DNA of 37,651 nt. Origin: Maribacter sp. Its GTDB lineage: Bacteria > Bacteroidota > Bacteroidia > Flavobacteriales > Flavobacteriaceae. Below the pieces are notes generated by a model. It was given only the letters and a program-made list of their open reading frames with translations. It did not search any database and was not told where the DNA came from. This document shows, piece by piece, positions 16,840 through 25,527 of the stretch. Position 1 is the first letter of the stretch, and each line of letters starts with the position of its first letter. The stretch is from assembly GCA_024228355.1 (NCBI GenBank), contig JAAETN010000139.1:1-37651 (forward strand), given 5' to 3'. Both the position numbers and the translations under genes were made by a program.

Positions 16840-18873
16840 TTAAATTAATCCGTTATACTTTCTAATAAACCATTCTGCTGACAAGGTTGCAATAATAATT
16901 GCCAACAGGAATCTAAAATCAACCAAAGATACGACATTTTGATGGCTTTTCCTGACTGGTTTTAATTTGTCTTCTACCATTAAATCACTAATTAAATCAT
17001 TTGTTTGAGATGGGTAATAAAGGTTGGCATTAGTGCTCTCCGCCAGCCTGTTCAATTTTTTGTAGTTGCTTGATGTGAATTGTTGTTCTACATCGAAATC
17101 GAGCATATTGAAACGGCCTGATCTAGAAATATTTTCATTTACAACCTTTACGATAAAAGTATATTCTCCGGAAGGCATATTACTCAAATCAGCTTCATAA
17201 AAACTCCCTTTCAAAAGCATTGGAAACTCCTGGGCATTACTCTCCCCTTTCTTTTTAAGCTCCAAGATGATCTCTGCATCTGAATCAAAAGAGAAGGACT
17301 CATCAAAATAATTTGCAGCTATTTTTGCTTCCCTATTGCCTTCATAAAACGATTCGTAATTCAACACCAACCTACTTCTTGATTCATTGGAAGAAAGGAA
17401 TAGCACAATTTTTCCAACCATTTCATCAAAATCATTGAAGTTTTGGTGATCACGGAAATTTTGCACCCTCCATTTCCATATGTTTTCCCCAAATAATATT
17501 GCTTCGCGTTCCAATCCGCTTTCCGCCAAAACCAATAAGGGTTCGCCAATGTCTGCACCTTTAATTCGCTGCCCAAATAATACCTCGTGGCTTTTATTGA
17601 CAATAACCTCTCCTAAATTCGTTTCTAATGGCGGATAATTATCAGTTTCTAAATTCGAAATATCAAATTTTGAAAATCCTCGGTTAATCAATGGGGTAAC
17701 TTCCTCAGATTGGTCAAAACTATTCTTGGTAAATGAAGTTTGGACCGTATTGAGAAAATTCCAGTCTGTTTTAGGCCCGCTGATAATAAAAGTGTTCATA
17801 CTGCCCTTAACGATATAATCATATATCCGTTTAAACGAAGCTGTAGGTTGATAGAGAATGAAAAGGTCAAAATCAACCAACTCTTTTAAATCAACTGTTG
17901 GTTTAACTATTGATACTAAGCGTTGTTCGTTACTTTCAATCGATTTCTTAAGTGCGCCAACATCAGGATGCAATAATTCTGAAACTAAGGCAACATTGGT
18001 TTTCTCATCGATTACCTCTATTGCAACATTTTTTAAATTGTTGCTCTTATTCTTTTCATTTACTAATGGCTCAATATTAATTTGCAAGGTTTTTAAACCT
18101 ACTGATGGCGCATTCAGAAATATATTTATCACTTTTGAATTGATGTCCTTGGTCAACTCCATTTTCTGGGAATGTACATTTTCACCATCCAACGTTATAT
18201 TCAATCGAGTACTAACATTCTCATCGCCATCATATGAAATAAATATTTCAACTGGAAATCTATTTTTTAAGAATGCATATTTGTTAATATTCGTCTGAGT
18301 GATTCTAAGATCATCATAAGTAGTTGTATCGCCCAATACGATAGGATAAATCGGAAGTTTTTGATTTTTACCATAATACTCATAATCTTCTCCTAAAGTG
18401 CTGTTGCCATCTGTTAAAAGGATGACAGCGCTTTCAGCGTTACCGTAGATGGTATTCATTAATTTTAAAGCCTTGGTAATATTTGTTGCTTTTTCCGTAA
18501 AATTGAGACTATCTAAAACTCCAATATTTATTCCAAAATGATATTGTTCTATGTTGAATTTGTCCAATAACTGGTTTGTAGTGAATATCTTCTGTAGGAT
18601 TGAATTGACCTGGCCTTCTGCACCAATGTTCTTAATTGAAGAAGAATTATCACTCAACACTAATAAATTAGTTTTTTCCAATGAGAAATCCTTCTTGGTA
18701 AACTTTGGATTTACTAATAGCAAAAATGTGCTGAATAAAGCCAAAAAACGTAAAAAGGAAAGCAACAAACGCTGCCTTCCCCTAGTTTTTGATCTATAAA
18801 AATAATGAAAGAGTACTATTAGCAGTGCGGTCACAGCGGCCAATATGATTAAAAGTACTGTAGTCGTTTGCAT
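16840..18873 (-). CDS. Membrane-anchored VWA-like protein
   Basis: The 677-residue product has two transmembrane helices at the N-terminus (about 5-24 and 37-56) and one at the C-terminus (about 650-670), leaving a large extracytoplasmic body. A VWA-like fold begins near residue 68 with a MIDAS-type DNSSS motif (about 74-78) and a later LLTDGNST. Beta-rich Ig-like segments follow (about 190-290 and 530-620), and a middle part recalls the glutamine-amidotransferase-like region of similar proteins. The plan (membrane helices, VWA, C-terminal helix) resembles Bat-like and related Bacteroidota proteins. It stands between fabG and the prohibitin gene. Function unknown. Confidence 0.65.
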   Translation of the reverse strand: MQTTTVLLIILAAVTALLIVLFHYFYRSKTRGRQRLLLSFLRFLALFSTFLLLVNPKFTKKDFSLEKTNLLVLSDNSSSIKNIGAEGQVNSILQKIFTTNQLLDKFNIEQYHFGINIGVLDSLNFTEKATNITKALKLMNTIYGNAESAVILLTDGNSTLGEDYEYYGKNQKLPIYPIVLGDTTTYDDLRITQTNINKYAFLKNRFPVEIFISYDGDENVSTRLNITLDGENVHSQKMELTKDINSKVINIFLNAPSVGLKTLQINIEPLVNEKNKSNNLKNVAIEVIDEKTNVALVSELLHPDVGALKKSIESNEQRLVSIVKPTVDLKELVDFDLFILYQPTASFKRIYDYIVKGSMNTFIISGPKTDWNFLNTVQTSFTKNSFDQSEEVTPLINRGFSKFDISNLETDNYPPLETNLGEVIVNKSHEVLFGQRIKGADIGEPLLVLAESGLEREAILFGENIWKWRVQNFRDHQNFNDFDEMVGKIVLFLSSNESRSRLVLNYESFYEGNREAKIAANYFDESFSFDSDAEIILELKKKGESNAQEFPMLLKGSFYEADLSNMPSGEYTFIVKVVNENISRSGRFNMLDFDVEQQFTSSNYKKLNRLAESTNANLYYPSQTNDLISDLMVEDKLKPVRKSHQNVVSLVDFRFLLAIIIATLSAEWFIRKYNGLI

Positions 18874-18936
18874 TTATTCTATTGCTAGTACTTATTGAAA
18901 AGATAAATCAAAACATCCTAACACAAAGTTGGACAT

Positions 18937-19683
18937 TTATGTCAACATTCCACCATTTACGTTCAATACGTGACCAGTCACATAAGAAGACAAATCAGAT
19001 GCCAGATACAAACATGCGTTGGCAATATCTTCAGGAGAACCACCTCTTTTCAAGGGAATAGCATCGCGCCAACTCTGCACAACTTTCTCATCCAATTTTT
19101 CGGTCATTTCAGTTTCAATAAAACCTGGTGCGATGGCATTGCATCTAATATTTCTTGAGCCCAACTCCAAAGCTATGGATTTAGTAAATCCTATCATACC
19201 TGCTTTAGAAGCTGCATAATTGGCCTGGCCAGCATTGCCTTGTACCCCTACTACACTGCTCATATTAATAATTGAACCATATCGCTGTTTCAATAAAGTC
19301 CGTTGGACGGCTTTTGTCATATTGAATACAGATTTCAAGTTGGTTTCAATTACTTGATCAAAGTCTTCCTCGCTCATTCTCATCAAAAGTTTGTCCCTTG
19401 TAATTCCCGCATTATTTATCAAAACATCGATCCCACCAAAATCCTCTAAAACTTGGGCCACCAATTTATGTGAATCTTCAAAACTTGCAGCATTACTCTT
19501 ATATGATTTTGCTTTTATTCCCTTGCTTAAAAGTTCTTTCTCCAATTGCAAAGCAGGCCCTTCACTTGAACTATATGTAAAAGCTACATTGGCGCCTTGA
19601 TCGGCAAACACCTGCGCGATACCTTTGCCTATTCCTCTACTTGCTCCTGTTATAATAACGTTTTTTCCTTCTAACAGCTTCAT
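18937..19683 (-). CDS. fabG: 3-oxoacyl-[acyl-carrier-protein] reductase
   Basis: This is a short-chain dehydrogenase that uses NADPH to reduce beta-ketoacyl-ACP in fatty-acid elongation. Seen are the nucleotide-binding TGASRGIGKGIA (about residues 12-23), LINNAGITRDKLLMRM, the catalytic Ser of INMSSVVG, the YAASKAG motif with Tyr and Lys, and the PGFIETEMTEKL loop. The length of 248 and the GITRDKLLMRM stretch are typical of true FabG rather than a general SDR. A -7 box is visible just upstream (19711-19718), so it probably has its own promoter after the sucD terminator. Confidence 0.93.
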   Translation of the reverse strand: MKLLEGKNVIITGASRGIGKGIAQVFADQGANVAFTYSSSEGPALQLEKELLSKGIKAKSYKSNAASFEDSHKLVAQVLEDFGGIDVLINNAGITRDKLLMRMSEEDFDQVIETNLKSVFNMTKAVQRTLLKQRYGSIINMSSVVGVQGNAGQANYAASKAGMIGFTKSIALELGSRNIRCNAIAPGFIETEMTEKLDEKVVQSWRDAIPLKRGGSPEDIANACLYLASDLSSYVTGHVLNVNGGMLT

Positions 19684-19710
19684 TGTTTTCCTCTTTATTC
19701 AGTTGAGTAT

Positions 19711-19718
19711 CAAATATA
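19711..19718 (-). promoter_or_regulatory. Probable -7 box of fabG promoter
   Basis: TATATTTG on the minus strand is an exact match to TAnnTTTG, 28 bases before the fabG ATG. A TTTG lies upstream but only 13 bases away, shorter than usual, so the -33 element is unclear. Confidence 0.4.
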
Positions 19719-19743
19719 GTTTATGTTTATTCAAAGTCGAAAA

Positions 19744-19786
19744 AAATCCCGGGAATCCTGAGTGAAATTCAGAGAAATCGGGATTT
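19744..19786 (-). terminator. Terminator after sucD
   Basis: On the minus strand AAATCCCG (19786-19779) pairs with CGGGATTT (19751-19744), with a secondary CTGAA/TTCAG hairpin inside the loop and a T-run after the 3' arm. It lies 29 bases past the sucD stop and before the fabG promoter. Confidence 0.75.
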
Positions 19787-19814
19787 AGATTAATAGTTTA
19801 TTCTATATTGGAAA

Positions 19815-20687
19815 TCACCCCATTACTTCTTTAACCTTGATGCCTATTTCAGCGGGTGAATCGACGACATTGATACCGCATTCCCGCATAATTCTCTTCT
19901 TGGCCTGGGCTGTATCGTCACTACCACCTACGATTGCACCGGCATGTCCCATGGTTCTACCGGCAGGAGCCGTTTCACCTGCAATAAAACCTACAATTGG
20001 TTTTGTACTACCACTTTCCTTATACCATTTGGCCGCGTCTGCTTCCAACTGACCCCCAATCTCCCCTATCATAACAACACATTCGGTCTCGGGGTCATTG
20101 ATCAATAGTTCAACAGCTTGCTTCGTGGTTGTTCCTATAATGGGGTCACCGCCTATACCAATTGCAGTTGTTATACCCAATCCTTGTCGCACTACCTGAT
20201 CGGCAGCCTCATAGGTTAGCGTACCTGATTTTGACACTATGCCAATTTTTCCTTTTTTGAAAACAAATCCTGGCATAATACCAACCTTTGCCTCTTCGGG
20301 AGTAATAACACCAGGGCAATTTGGACCAATCAATCGGCAATCCTTGTCTTTAATATATTCTGAAACCTTTACCATATCGGCAATCGGAATTCCTTCTGTT
20401 ATCGTAATAATCACCTTAATACCAGCGTTAGCAGCTTCCATAATAGCATCAGCAGCGAAAGCAGGTGGTACAAAAATAATGGTTGTATCAGCGTTCACTT
20501 TTTCTACCGCGTCCTCGACAGTATTAAAAACGGGCTTGCCTAAGTGTTCTTGCCCTCCTTTCCCAGGGGTAACACCACCAACAACATTGGTGCCATATTC
20601 AATCATTTGCCCCGCATGAAAAGTTCCTTCACTTCCTGTAAATCCTTGTACTATTATTTTAGAGTTTTTATTGACTAGAACGCTCAT
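19815..20687 (-). CDS. sucD: Succinyl-CoA synthetase, alpha subunit
   Basis: SucD forms the CoA-binding and phosphohistidine-carrying half of succinyl-CoA ligase in the TCA cycle. Visible are VNKNSKIIVQGFTGSEGTFHAGQ, GGVTPGKGG, IGPNCPGVI, SKSGTLTYEA with the CoA site, and the active-site His in GRTMGHAGAIVGG (about residue 242). The ATG at 20687 gives 290 residues, the family length; the frame opens 10 codons earlier without support. The beta subunit gene is not in the window, which is common in Bacteroidota where sucC and sucD are apart. Confidence 0.95.
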   Translation of the reverse strand: MSVLVNKNSKIIVQGFTGSEGTFHAGQMIEYGTNVVGGVTPGKGGQEHLGKPVFNTVEDAVEKVNADTTIIFVPPAFAADAIMEAANAGIKVIITITEGIPIADMVKVSEYIKDKDCRLIGPNCPGVITPEEAKVGIMPGFVFKKGKIGIVSKSGTLTYEAADQVVRQGLGITTAIGIGGDPIIGTTTKQAVELLINDPETECVVMIGEIGGQLEADAAKWYKESGSTKPIVGFIAGETAPAGRTMGHAGAIVGGSDDTAQAKKRIMRECGINVVDSPAEIGIKVKEVMG

Positions 20688-20714
20688 ATAAAAAAAGATT
20701 AGATTTTGGTCGCA

Positions 20715-20722
20715 CAAAAATA
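20715..20722 (-). promoter_or_regulatory. Possible -7 box of sucD promoter
   Basis: TATTTTTG on the minus strand is an exact fit to TAnnTTTG, 27 bases before the sucD ATG. No TTG at -33 is seen. It would give sucD a promoter separate from the lipid A genes upstream. Confidence 0.35.
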
Positions 20723-20753
20723 TGATTTGTAGCGGAATTTTAGAATTCTTTAT

Positions 20754-21689
20754 TTACTTTATTTTGTTTTTCCTTAGAATGGCCGGGATTTCCTTTACGT
20801 AATTCATTTCACGTATTTTTTGGATGGCTTCGTCCGCAGGGCTTCCCAAATATTTTTTTCCACCTTCAAGTGACTTGCCAATGCCTGATTGTGCCAAAAT
20901 AGTCGCTTTCTTGCCTATAGTTATTCCACTAATAATTCCTACTTGTCCCCAAATAGTCACCTCATCCTCAATGACCACGCAACCAGCAATACCGGTTTGA
21001 GAAGCAATTAAACACTTTTCTCCAATAACGGTATCATGTCCTACCTGTACTTGATTATCTAATTTGGTTCCTTTCATAATTGTGGTGTCCCCGGTTACTC
21101 CTTTATCAACAGTGCAAAGGGAACCAATTTCTACATTATCCTCTAAAACTACCCTTCCACAGGAAATAAGTTTATCATAACCTTCCGGTCTATTCTTATA
21201 GTAGAAGGCATCAGAACCTAAAACAGAACCGGAGTGGATTATAACGTTGTTTCCAATAATACAATTATCATAGATAGAGACATTGGAATGTATTAGGCAA
21301 TCTTGCCCAATTGTAACATTGTTTCCGATAAACGTATTGGGCTGAACTACAGTGTTTTTTCCAATTTTAGCTGAAGTGGAAATTAAAGAATCGCTTTTTT
21401 TGAAAGGTCTAAAAAATTTGTTGATTTTATTGAAATCCCTAAAAGGGTCATCCGATATTAACAATGCCTTTCCTTCCGGGCACTTTACATCTTTATTGAT
21501 CAGAATTACGGATGCATTGGACTCCAAGGCTTTATCGTAATATTTGGGGTGATCCACAAAAACAATCTCCCCATCCTGAACCACATGAATCTCATTTGTT
21601 CCCAAAACAGGAAAGTCTTTATCCCCAACAAAATTGCACCCGATTATCGTTGCTATTTGTTCAAGAGTATATGGATTTGGAAATCTCAT
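20754..21689 (-). CDS. LpxD-like hexapeptide acyltransferase (second copy)
   Basis: This protein has 311 residues. The N-terminal part (about 1-100) matches the uridine-binding domain plan of LpxD (MRFPNPYTLEQIATIIGCNFVGD, DNEI-type strand EIVFVDHPKYYDKAL). A left-handed beta-helix of hexapeptide repeats follows (about 105-280), with the catalytic-His region LDNQVQVGHDTVIGEKC and ASQTGIAGCV. A true LpxD lies at 24470-25504, so this is a paralogue. It may acylate a related sugar nucleotide or act at a different chain length; reading alone does not decide. It lies between efp (34-base gap) and sucD. Confidence 0.8.
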   Translation of the reverse strand: MRFPNPYTLEQIATIIGCNFVGDKDFPVLGTNEIHVVQDGEIVFVDHPKYYDKALESNASVILINKDVKCPEGKALLISDDPFRDFNKINKFFRPFKKSDSLISTSAKIGKNTVVQPNTFIGNNVTIGQDCLIHSNVSIYDNCIIGNNVIIHSGSVLGSDAFYYKNRPEGYDKLISCGRVVLEDNVEIGSLCTVDKGVTGDTTIMKGTKLDNQVQVGHDTVIGEKCLIASQTGIAGCVVIEDEVTIWGQVGIISGITIGKKATILAQSGIGKSLEGGKKYLGSPADEAIQKIREMNYVKEIPAILRKNKIK

Positions 21690-21723
21690 GGTGTTACCTT
21701 AGTTTTCAAAAGAGTTTTATTAA

Positions 21724-22290
21724 TTATTCCTTTACTCTTTCCATATAATTTCCCTTTTCCGTATCAACTTTTATTTTATCCCCTTCATTTATAAAAAGAG
21801 GTACGTTGACCTTAGCCCCAGTTTCAACAGTGGCAGGTTTTGTGGCATTGGTAGCAGTATTACCCTTGACACCCGGTTCAGCGTGGGTAACTTCCAAAAC
21901 AACACTGGCAGGCATATCAACCGACAATGGCATGCTATCCTCGGTGTTGAACAAGATAGTTACAACTACGCCTTCCTTTAATAAATCAGGAGTATCCAAG
22001 GAATTTTTTTCTAATGATATTTGATTATAATCATCTGTGTTCATAAAGTGAAAAGTATCTCCTTCCGCATATAAATACTGATAAGAACGGGTTTCAACTC
22101 GAACATCCTCAATTTTATGACCCGCAGAAAAGGTGTTGTCTATAACCTTACCCGTGGTAACACTTTTCAATTTTGTCCTAACAAAAGCTGGCCCTTTGCC
22201 CGGTTTTACGTGTAAAAATTCAATTATTTTATAAATATCATTATTGTACTTGATACACAAACCCTTTCTAATATCGGATGTAGATGCCAT
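21724..22290 (-). CDS. efp: Elongation factor P
   Basis: EF-P relieves ribosomes stalled at polyproline. The three-domain beta protein has the KOW-like N-terminal domain with the conserved loop KPGKGPAFV, where Lys-32 is the residue expected to be modified. The C-terminal OB domain ends with the signature AKVNVPLFINEGDKIKVDTEKGNYMERV. Length 188 is normal. It lies 8 bases after lpxA in the lipid A cluster. No EpmA/EpmB modification genes are in the window. Confidence 0.95.
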   Translation of the reverse strand: MASTSDIRKGLCIKYNNDIYKIIEFLHVKPGKGPAFVRTKLKSVTTGKVIDNTFSAGHKIEDVRVETRSYQYLYAEGDTFHFMNTDDYNQISLEKNSLDTPDLLKEGVVVTILFNTEDSMPLSVDMPASVVLEVTHAEPGVKGNTATNATKPATVETGAKVNVPLFINEGDKIKVDTEKGNYMERVKE

Positions 22291-22298
22291 AAAATTAT

Positions 22299-23084
22299 TT
22301 AATTAGTACTAAAATATCCTTTCATAATACCCCGTTGCGAATCCCTGATAAATTGAAGAATTTCATCTCTTTCAGGAGTTGCTTCCATTTCGGCCTCAAT
22401 AATCTGTACGGCTTGGGTGTTATTATAATTTTTTTGATACAGAATTCTGTAAATATTTTGTATTTCACGAATTTTGTCTGAACTATATCCTCTTCTTCTT
22501 AATCCCACTGAATTGATACCTACATAAGACAATGGTTCACGTGCCGCTTTTACGTATGGTGGAACATCCTTTCGAACAAGAGAACCACCAGTTACAAAGG
22601 CGTGGTTTCCTATTGCTACAAATTGATGCACGGCTACCAATCCGGCTAAAATTACGTTGTCCCCAATATTCACGTGCCCGGCCAAAGTAGAATTGTTGGA
22701 AAAAATGCAATTATTACCCACATGACAATCGTGGGCTATGTGGCAATATGCCATTATCAAACAATTTTTACCAATTACTGTTTTCATACGATCAGATGTA
22801 CCTTTATGAATTGTCGCGCACTCTCTAATCGTTGTATTATTTCCAATAGTTACTGTGGTTTCTTCCCCATCATATTTCAAATCTTGTGGCGGGGCTGAAA
22901 TTACGGCTCCCGGAAAAATATTACAATTCTTCCCTATACGGGCACCTTCCATAATAGTTACGTTGGAACCTATCCACGTACCATCACCAATAATAACATT
23001 ATTGTGTATCGTGGTGAATGGCTCTACAACCACATTTTTGGCAATTTTTGCACCAGGGTGAATGTAGGCAAGCGGTTGGTTCAT
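22299..23084 (-). CDS. lpxA: UDP-N-acetylglucosamine acyltransferase
   Basis: LpxA transfers a 3-hydroxyacyl chain from ACP to UDP-GlcNAc, the first lipid A step. The start MNQPLAYIHPGAKIAKNVVVEPF and a beta-helix of hexapeptide repeats are followed by the catalytic His in MAYCHIAHDCHVGNN. The helical C-terminus carries NSVGLRRRGYSSDKIREIQNIYRIL, which is diagnostic for LpxA. Length 261 is normal. It lies one base after the lpxC-fabZ stop, so the genes form one operon. Confidence 0.95.
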   Translation of the reverse strand: MNQPLAYIHPGAKIAKNVVVEPFTTIHNNVIIGDGTWIGSNVTIMEGARIGKNCNIFPGAVISAPPQDLKYDGEETTVTIGNNTTIRECATIHKGTSDRMKTVIGKNCLIMAYCHIAHDCHVGNNCIFSNNSTLAGHVNIGDNVILAGLVAVHQFVAIGNHAFVTGGSLVRKDVPPYVKAAREPLSYVGINSVGLRRRGYSSDKIREIQNIYRILYQKNYNNTQAVQIIEAEMEATPERDEILQFIRDSQRGIMKGYFSTN

Positions 23085-23085
23085 A

Positions 23086-24486
23086 TTAGCTCTTTTTTAC
23101 AATTTGGGCCATCATTTCAGCTTCACATACCAATTTATCGTTAGCGTAGGCATATGCTTGCATATGGCATATTCCTCTTCGTATTGGAGAAATAAGACTG
23201 CAATGGAAAATCAATGTATCTCCTGGTAAAACCTTTTGCTTAAACTTCACCTTATCAATCTTCATGAACAATGTTAGGTAATTCTCAGGGTCCGGAACGG
23301 TACTCAATACTAAAATCCCTCCCGTCTGTGCCATTGCCTCTACCTGTAATACTCCGGGCATTACTGGTGCCCCTGGGAAATGACCAACGAAGAAAGGTTC
23401 GTTCATGGTAACATTCTTCATGCCCACAACATGATTATCTGAAAGTTCCAATATCCTATCGATCAACAAAAATGGTGGTCTATGGGGTAACATCGCCATA
23501 ATTTGATGGATATCCATTAATGGCGGTTGGTTCAAATCATATTTTGGAATATTATTCCGTTTTTCCATTTTAATGATCTTGGCCAATTTCTTCGCAAACT
23601 GGGTATTTACAAAATGACCTGGCTTGTTAGCAATTACTTTTCCCCTGATTCTGGTACCGGCCAATGCCAAATCACCAACGACATCCAATAGTTTATGTCT
23701 TGCTGCCTCATTCGGTTGGTGCAAGGTCAAATTATCGAGAATTCCATTTGGTTTCACTGAAAGCTTCTTCTTATTAAAAGCTTTCTCCAGTTTTCTCATA
23801 GTTTCCTCTGAAATCTCTTTGTCTACATAAACGATTGCGTTATTCAAGTCGCCACCTTGTATTAATCCATTTTCCAACAACATTTCCAACTCATGCAAAA
23901 AACTGAAGGTCCGGGCATCGGCTATCTCAGTTTTAAAGTCTGATATTCTCTCTAATGTTGCGTTTTGTGTGCCTAGGACCTTTGTACCAAAATCAACCAT
24001 TGAGGTAACTTGGTAGGTATCAGAAGGAATTACCGTTATCTCGCTCCCCGATGCTTCGTCCCTATAAGAAATAACATCCTTGACTACGTATTCTTCGCGT
24101 TCTGCCTCTTGCTCAATGATTCCGGCTTTCTCTAAAGCTTCAACAAAAAACTTTGAAGAACCATCCATTATCGGTGGTTCTGGGGAATCCAATTCAATAA
24201 GAATGTTGTCAATTTCCAAACCAACTAAAGCGGCTAAAACATGCTCAGATGTGTGTATCTTCACACCGCGTTTCTCTAAATTGGTTCCACGTTGTGTATT
24301 CACAACATAATTGGCATCTGCCTCAATTACAGGCTCGCCTTCTAAATCAACACGTTTAAAAGCATACCCATGATTTTCTGCTGCAGGAGAAAATTTTAAG
24401 GTTACATTTTCCCCCGTATGTAGGCCCACACCCTCAAGTGTAATTTCCTTTGCAATGGTTTTTTGTTTATTATTTGTTTTGGTCAC
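23086..24486 (-). CDS. lpxC/fabZ: LpxC-FabZ fusion: UDP-3-O-acyl-GlcNAc deacetylase / 3-hydroxyacyl-ACP dehydratase
   Basis: The N-terminal part (to about residue 310) is LpxC, the zinc deacetylase and committed lipid A step, with the zinc-site regions LHTSEHVLAALVGLEIDN and HKLLDVVGDLALAG and the base/His region GHFVNTQFAKKL. The C-terminal part (about 320-466) is FabZ, the hot-dog-fold dehydratase, with LPHRPPFLLIDRI, VGHFPGAPVMPGVLQVEAMAQ and the KVLPGDTL stretch. The fusion is a known Bacteroidota trait and links lipid A and fatty-acid supply. The frame runs up to a TTG at 24513 inside lpxD; the GTG at 24486 gives a better N-terminus (TKTNNKQKTIAKEITLEGVGLHTGE), but the start is uncertain. 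Confidence 0.93.
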   Translation of the reverse strand: MTKTNNKQKTIAKEITLEGVGLHTGENVTLKFSPAAENHGYAFKRVDLEGEPVIEADANYVVNTQRGTNLEKRGVKIHTSEHVLAALVGLEIDNILIELDSPEPPIMDGSSKFFVEALEKAGIIEQEAEREEYVVKDVISYRDEASGSEITVIPSDTYQVTSMVDFGTKVLGTQNATLERISDFKTEIADARTFSFLHELEMLLENGLIQGGDLNNAIVYVDKEISEETMRKLEKAFNKKKLSVKPNGILDNLTLHQPNEAARHKLLDVVGDLALAGTRIRGKVIANKPGHFVNTQFAKKLAKIIKMEKRNNIPKYDLNQPPLMDIHQIMAMLPHRPPFLLIDRILELSDNHVVGMKNVTMNEPFFVGHFPGAPVMPGVLQVEAMAQTGGILVLSTVPDPENYLTLFMKIDKVKFKQKVLPGDTLIFHCSLISPIRRGICHMQAYAYANDKLVCEAEMMAQIVKKS

Positions 24487-25504
24487 GGTCAATCTTTTTT
24501 TCCAGTTTGTCAATTCTCTTCACAACCTTAGGTAAGTTCTTAAAATGAACATACGACTTATTAAAATCACCATAATTCAATGCTGGTGATCCCTGTAAAA
24601 CTTCATTATCCTTAATATTCCTAGCTATTCCGGACTGTGCCTGTATTTTTACATTATCACCAATGGTAATATGACCTACAATTCCCACTTGTCCACCAAT
24701 CATACATCTTTTCCCTATTTTGGTAGAGCCCGCGATACCGGTCTGGGCAGCAATAACTGTATGCTCACCTATCTCAACATTATGTGCAATCTGTATTTGG
24801 TTATCAAGCTTTACCCCCTTATGTAATATAGTAGAACCTAGAGTAGCTCTATCAATGGTCGTACCAGCTCCGATATCTACATTATCTTCCATTACAACAT
24901 TACCGGTTTGTGGTACTCTACTAAATTCACCATCCTTATTTGGAGTATAACCAAACCCATCTGCTCCAATGATAGCCCCACTATGTATTAAACAGTTTTT
25001 ACCAATCACAGTTTCAGAGTAAATCTTGGCCCCAGCAAAAATGATGACATTATCATCGATTTTCACATTATCACCAACATATACATTAGGATAAATTTTT
25101 ACATTCTTACCAATTATTACATTACTACCCACGTACGAGAAAGCTCCCAGATAAAAATTTTCGCCAAAGGTGACATCATCAGCGGTGAAAACCGGTGTTT
25201 CAATTCCTACCTTATTGTTTTTAACTTTATTATAGTATTCCAACAATTTTGAAAATGATTCATAGGCATCATCTACTTTTATCATTGTAGTGGTTATGTT
25301 CTGTTCAGGAACAAAGTCTTTATTTACAATGGTAACAGAGGCCTTTGTAGTATAGATATGGGAAGTATATTTAGGGTTGGCCAAAAAGGTTAAAGAACCA
25401 CTTTCGCCCTCTTCTATTTTGGCAAGCTTATGAACTGCAATCTCTGGATTTCCATCGACTTCCCCTTCTAAAATGCCCGCAATTTGACCTGCTGTAAATA
25501 CCAT
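24470..25504 (-). CDS. lpxD: UDP-3-O-acyl-glucosamine N-acyltransferase
   Basis: LpxD adds the second 3-hydroxyacyl chain in lipid A synthesis. Present are the N-terminal uridine-binding domain (MVFTAGQIAGILEGEVDGNPE, with GSLTFLANPKY), a long hexapeptide beta-helix (about 110-300) with the catalytic His in LDNQIQIAHNVEIGEHT, GADGFGY, and the C-terminal helices ending KRIDKLEKKI. The ATG at 25504 (344 aa) is preferred to the GTG two codons up. Its end overlaps the start of lpxC-fabZ. The gap to the HD gene is 23 bases, so the HD gene may lead the operon. Confidence 0.94.
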   Translation of the reverse strand: MVFTAGQIAGILEGEVDGNPEIAVHKLAKIEEGESGSLTFLANPKYTSHIYTTKASVTIVNKDFVPEQNITTTMIKVDDAYESFSKLLEYYNKVKNNKVGIETPVFTADDVTFGENFYLGAFSYVGSNVIIGKNVKIYPNVYVGDNVKIDDNVIIFAGAKIYSETVIGKNCLIHSGAIIGADGFGYTPNKDGEFSRVPQTGNVVMEDNVDIGAGTTIDRATLGSTILHKGVKLDNQIQIAHNVEIGEHTVIAAQTGIAGSTKIGKRCMIGGQVGIVGHITIGDNVKIQAQSGIARNIKDNEVLQGSPALNYGDFNKSYVHFKNLPKVVKRIDKLEKKIDRDQNK

Positions 25505-25527
25505 GGGCACAAAAGTAAGAAAAATAG

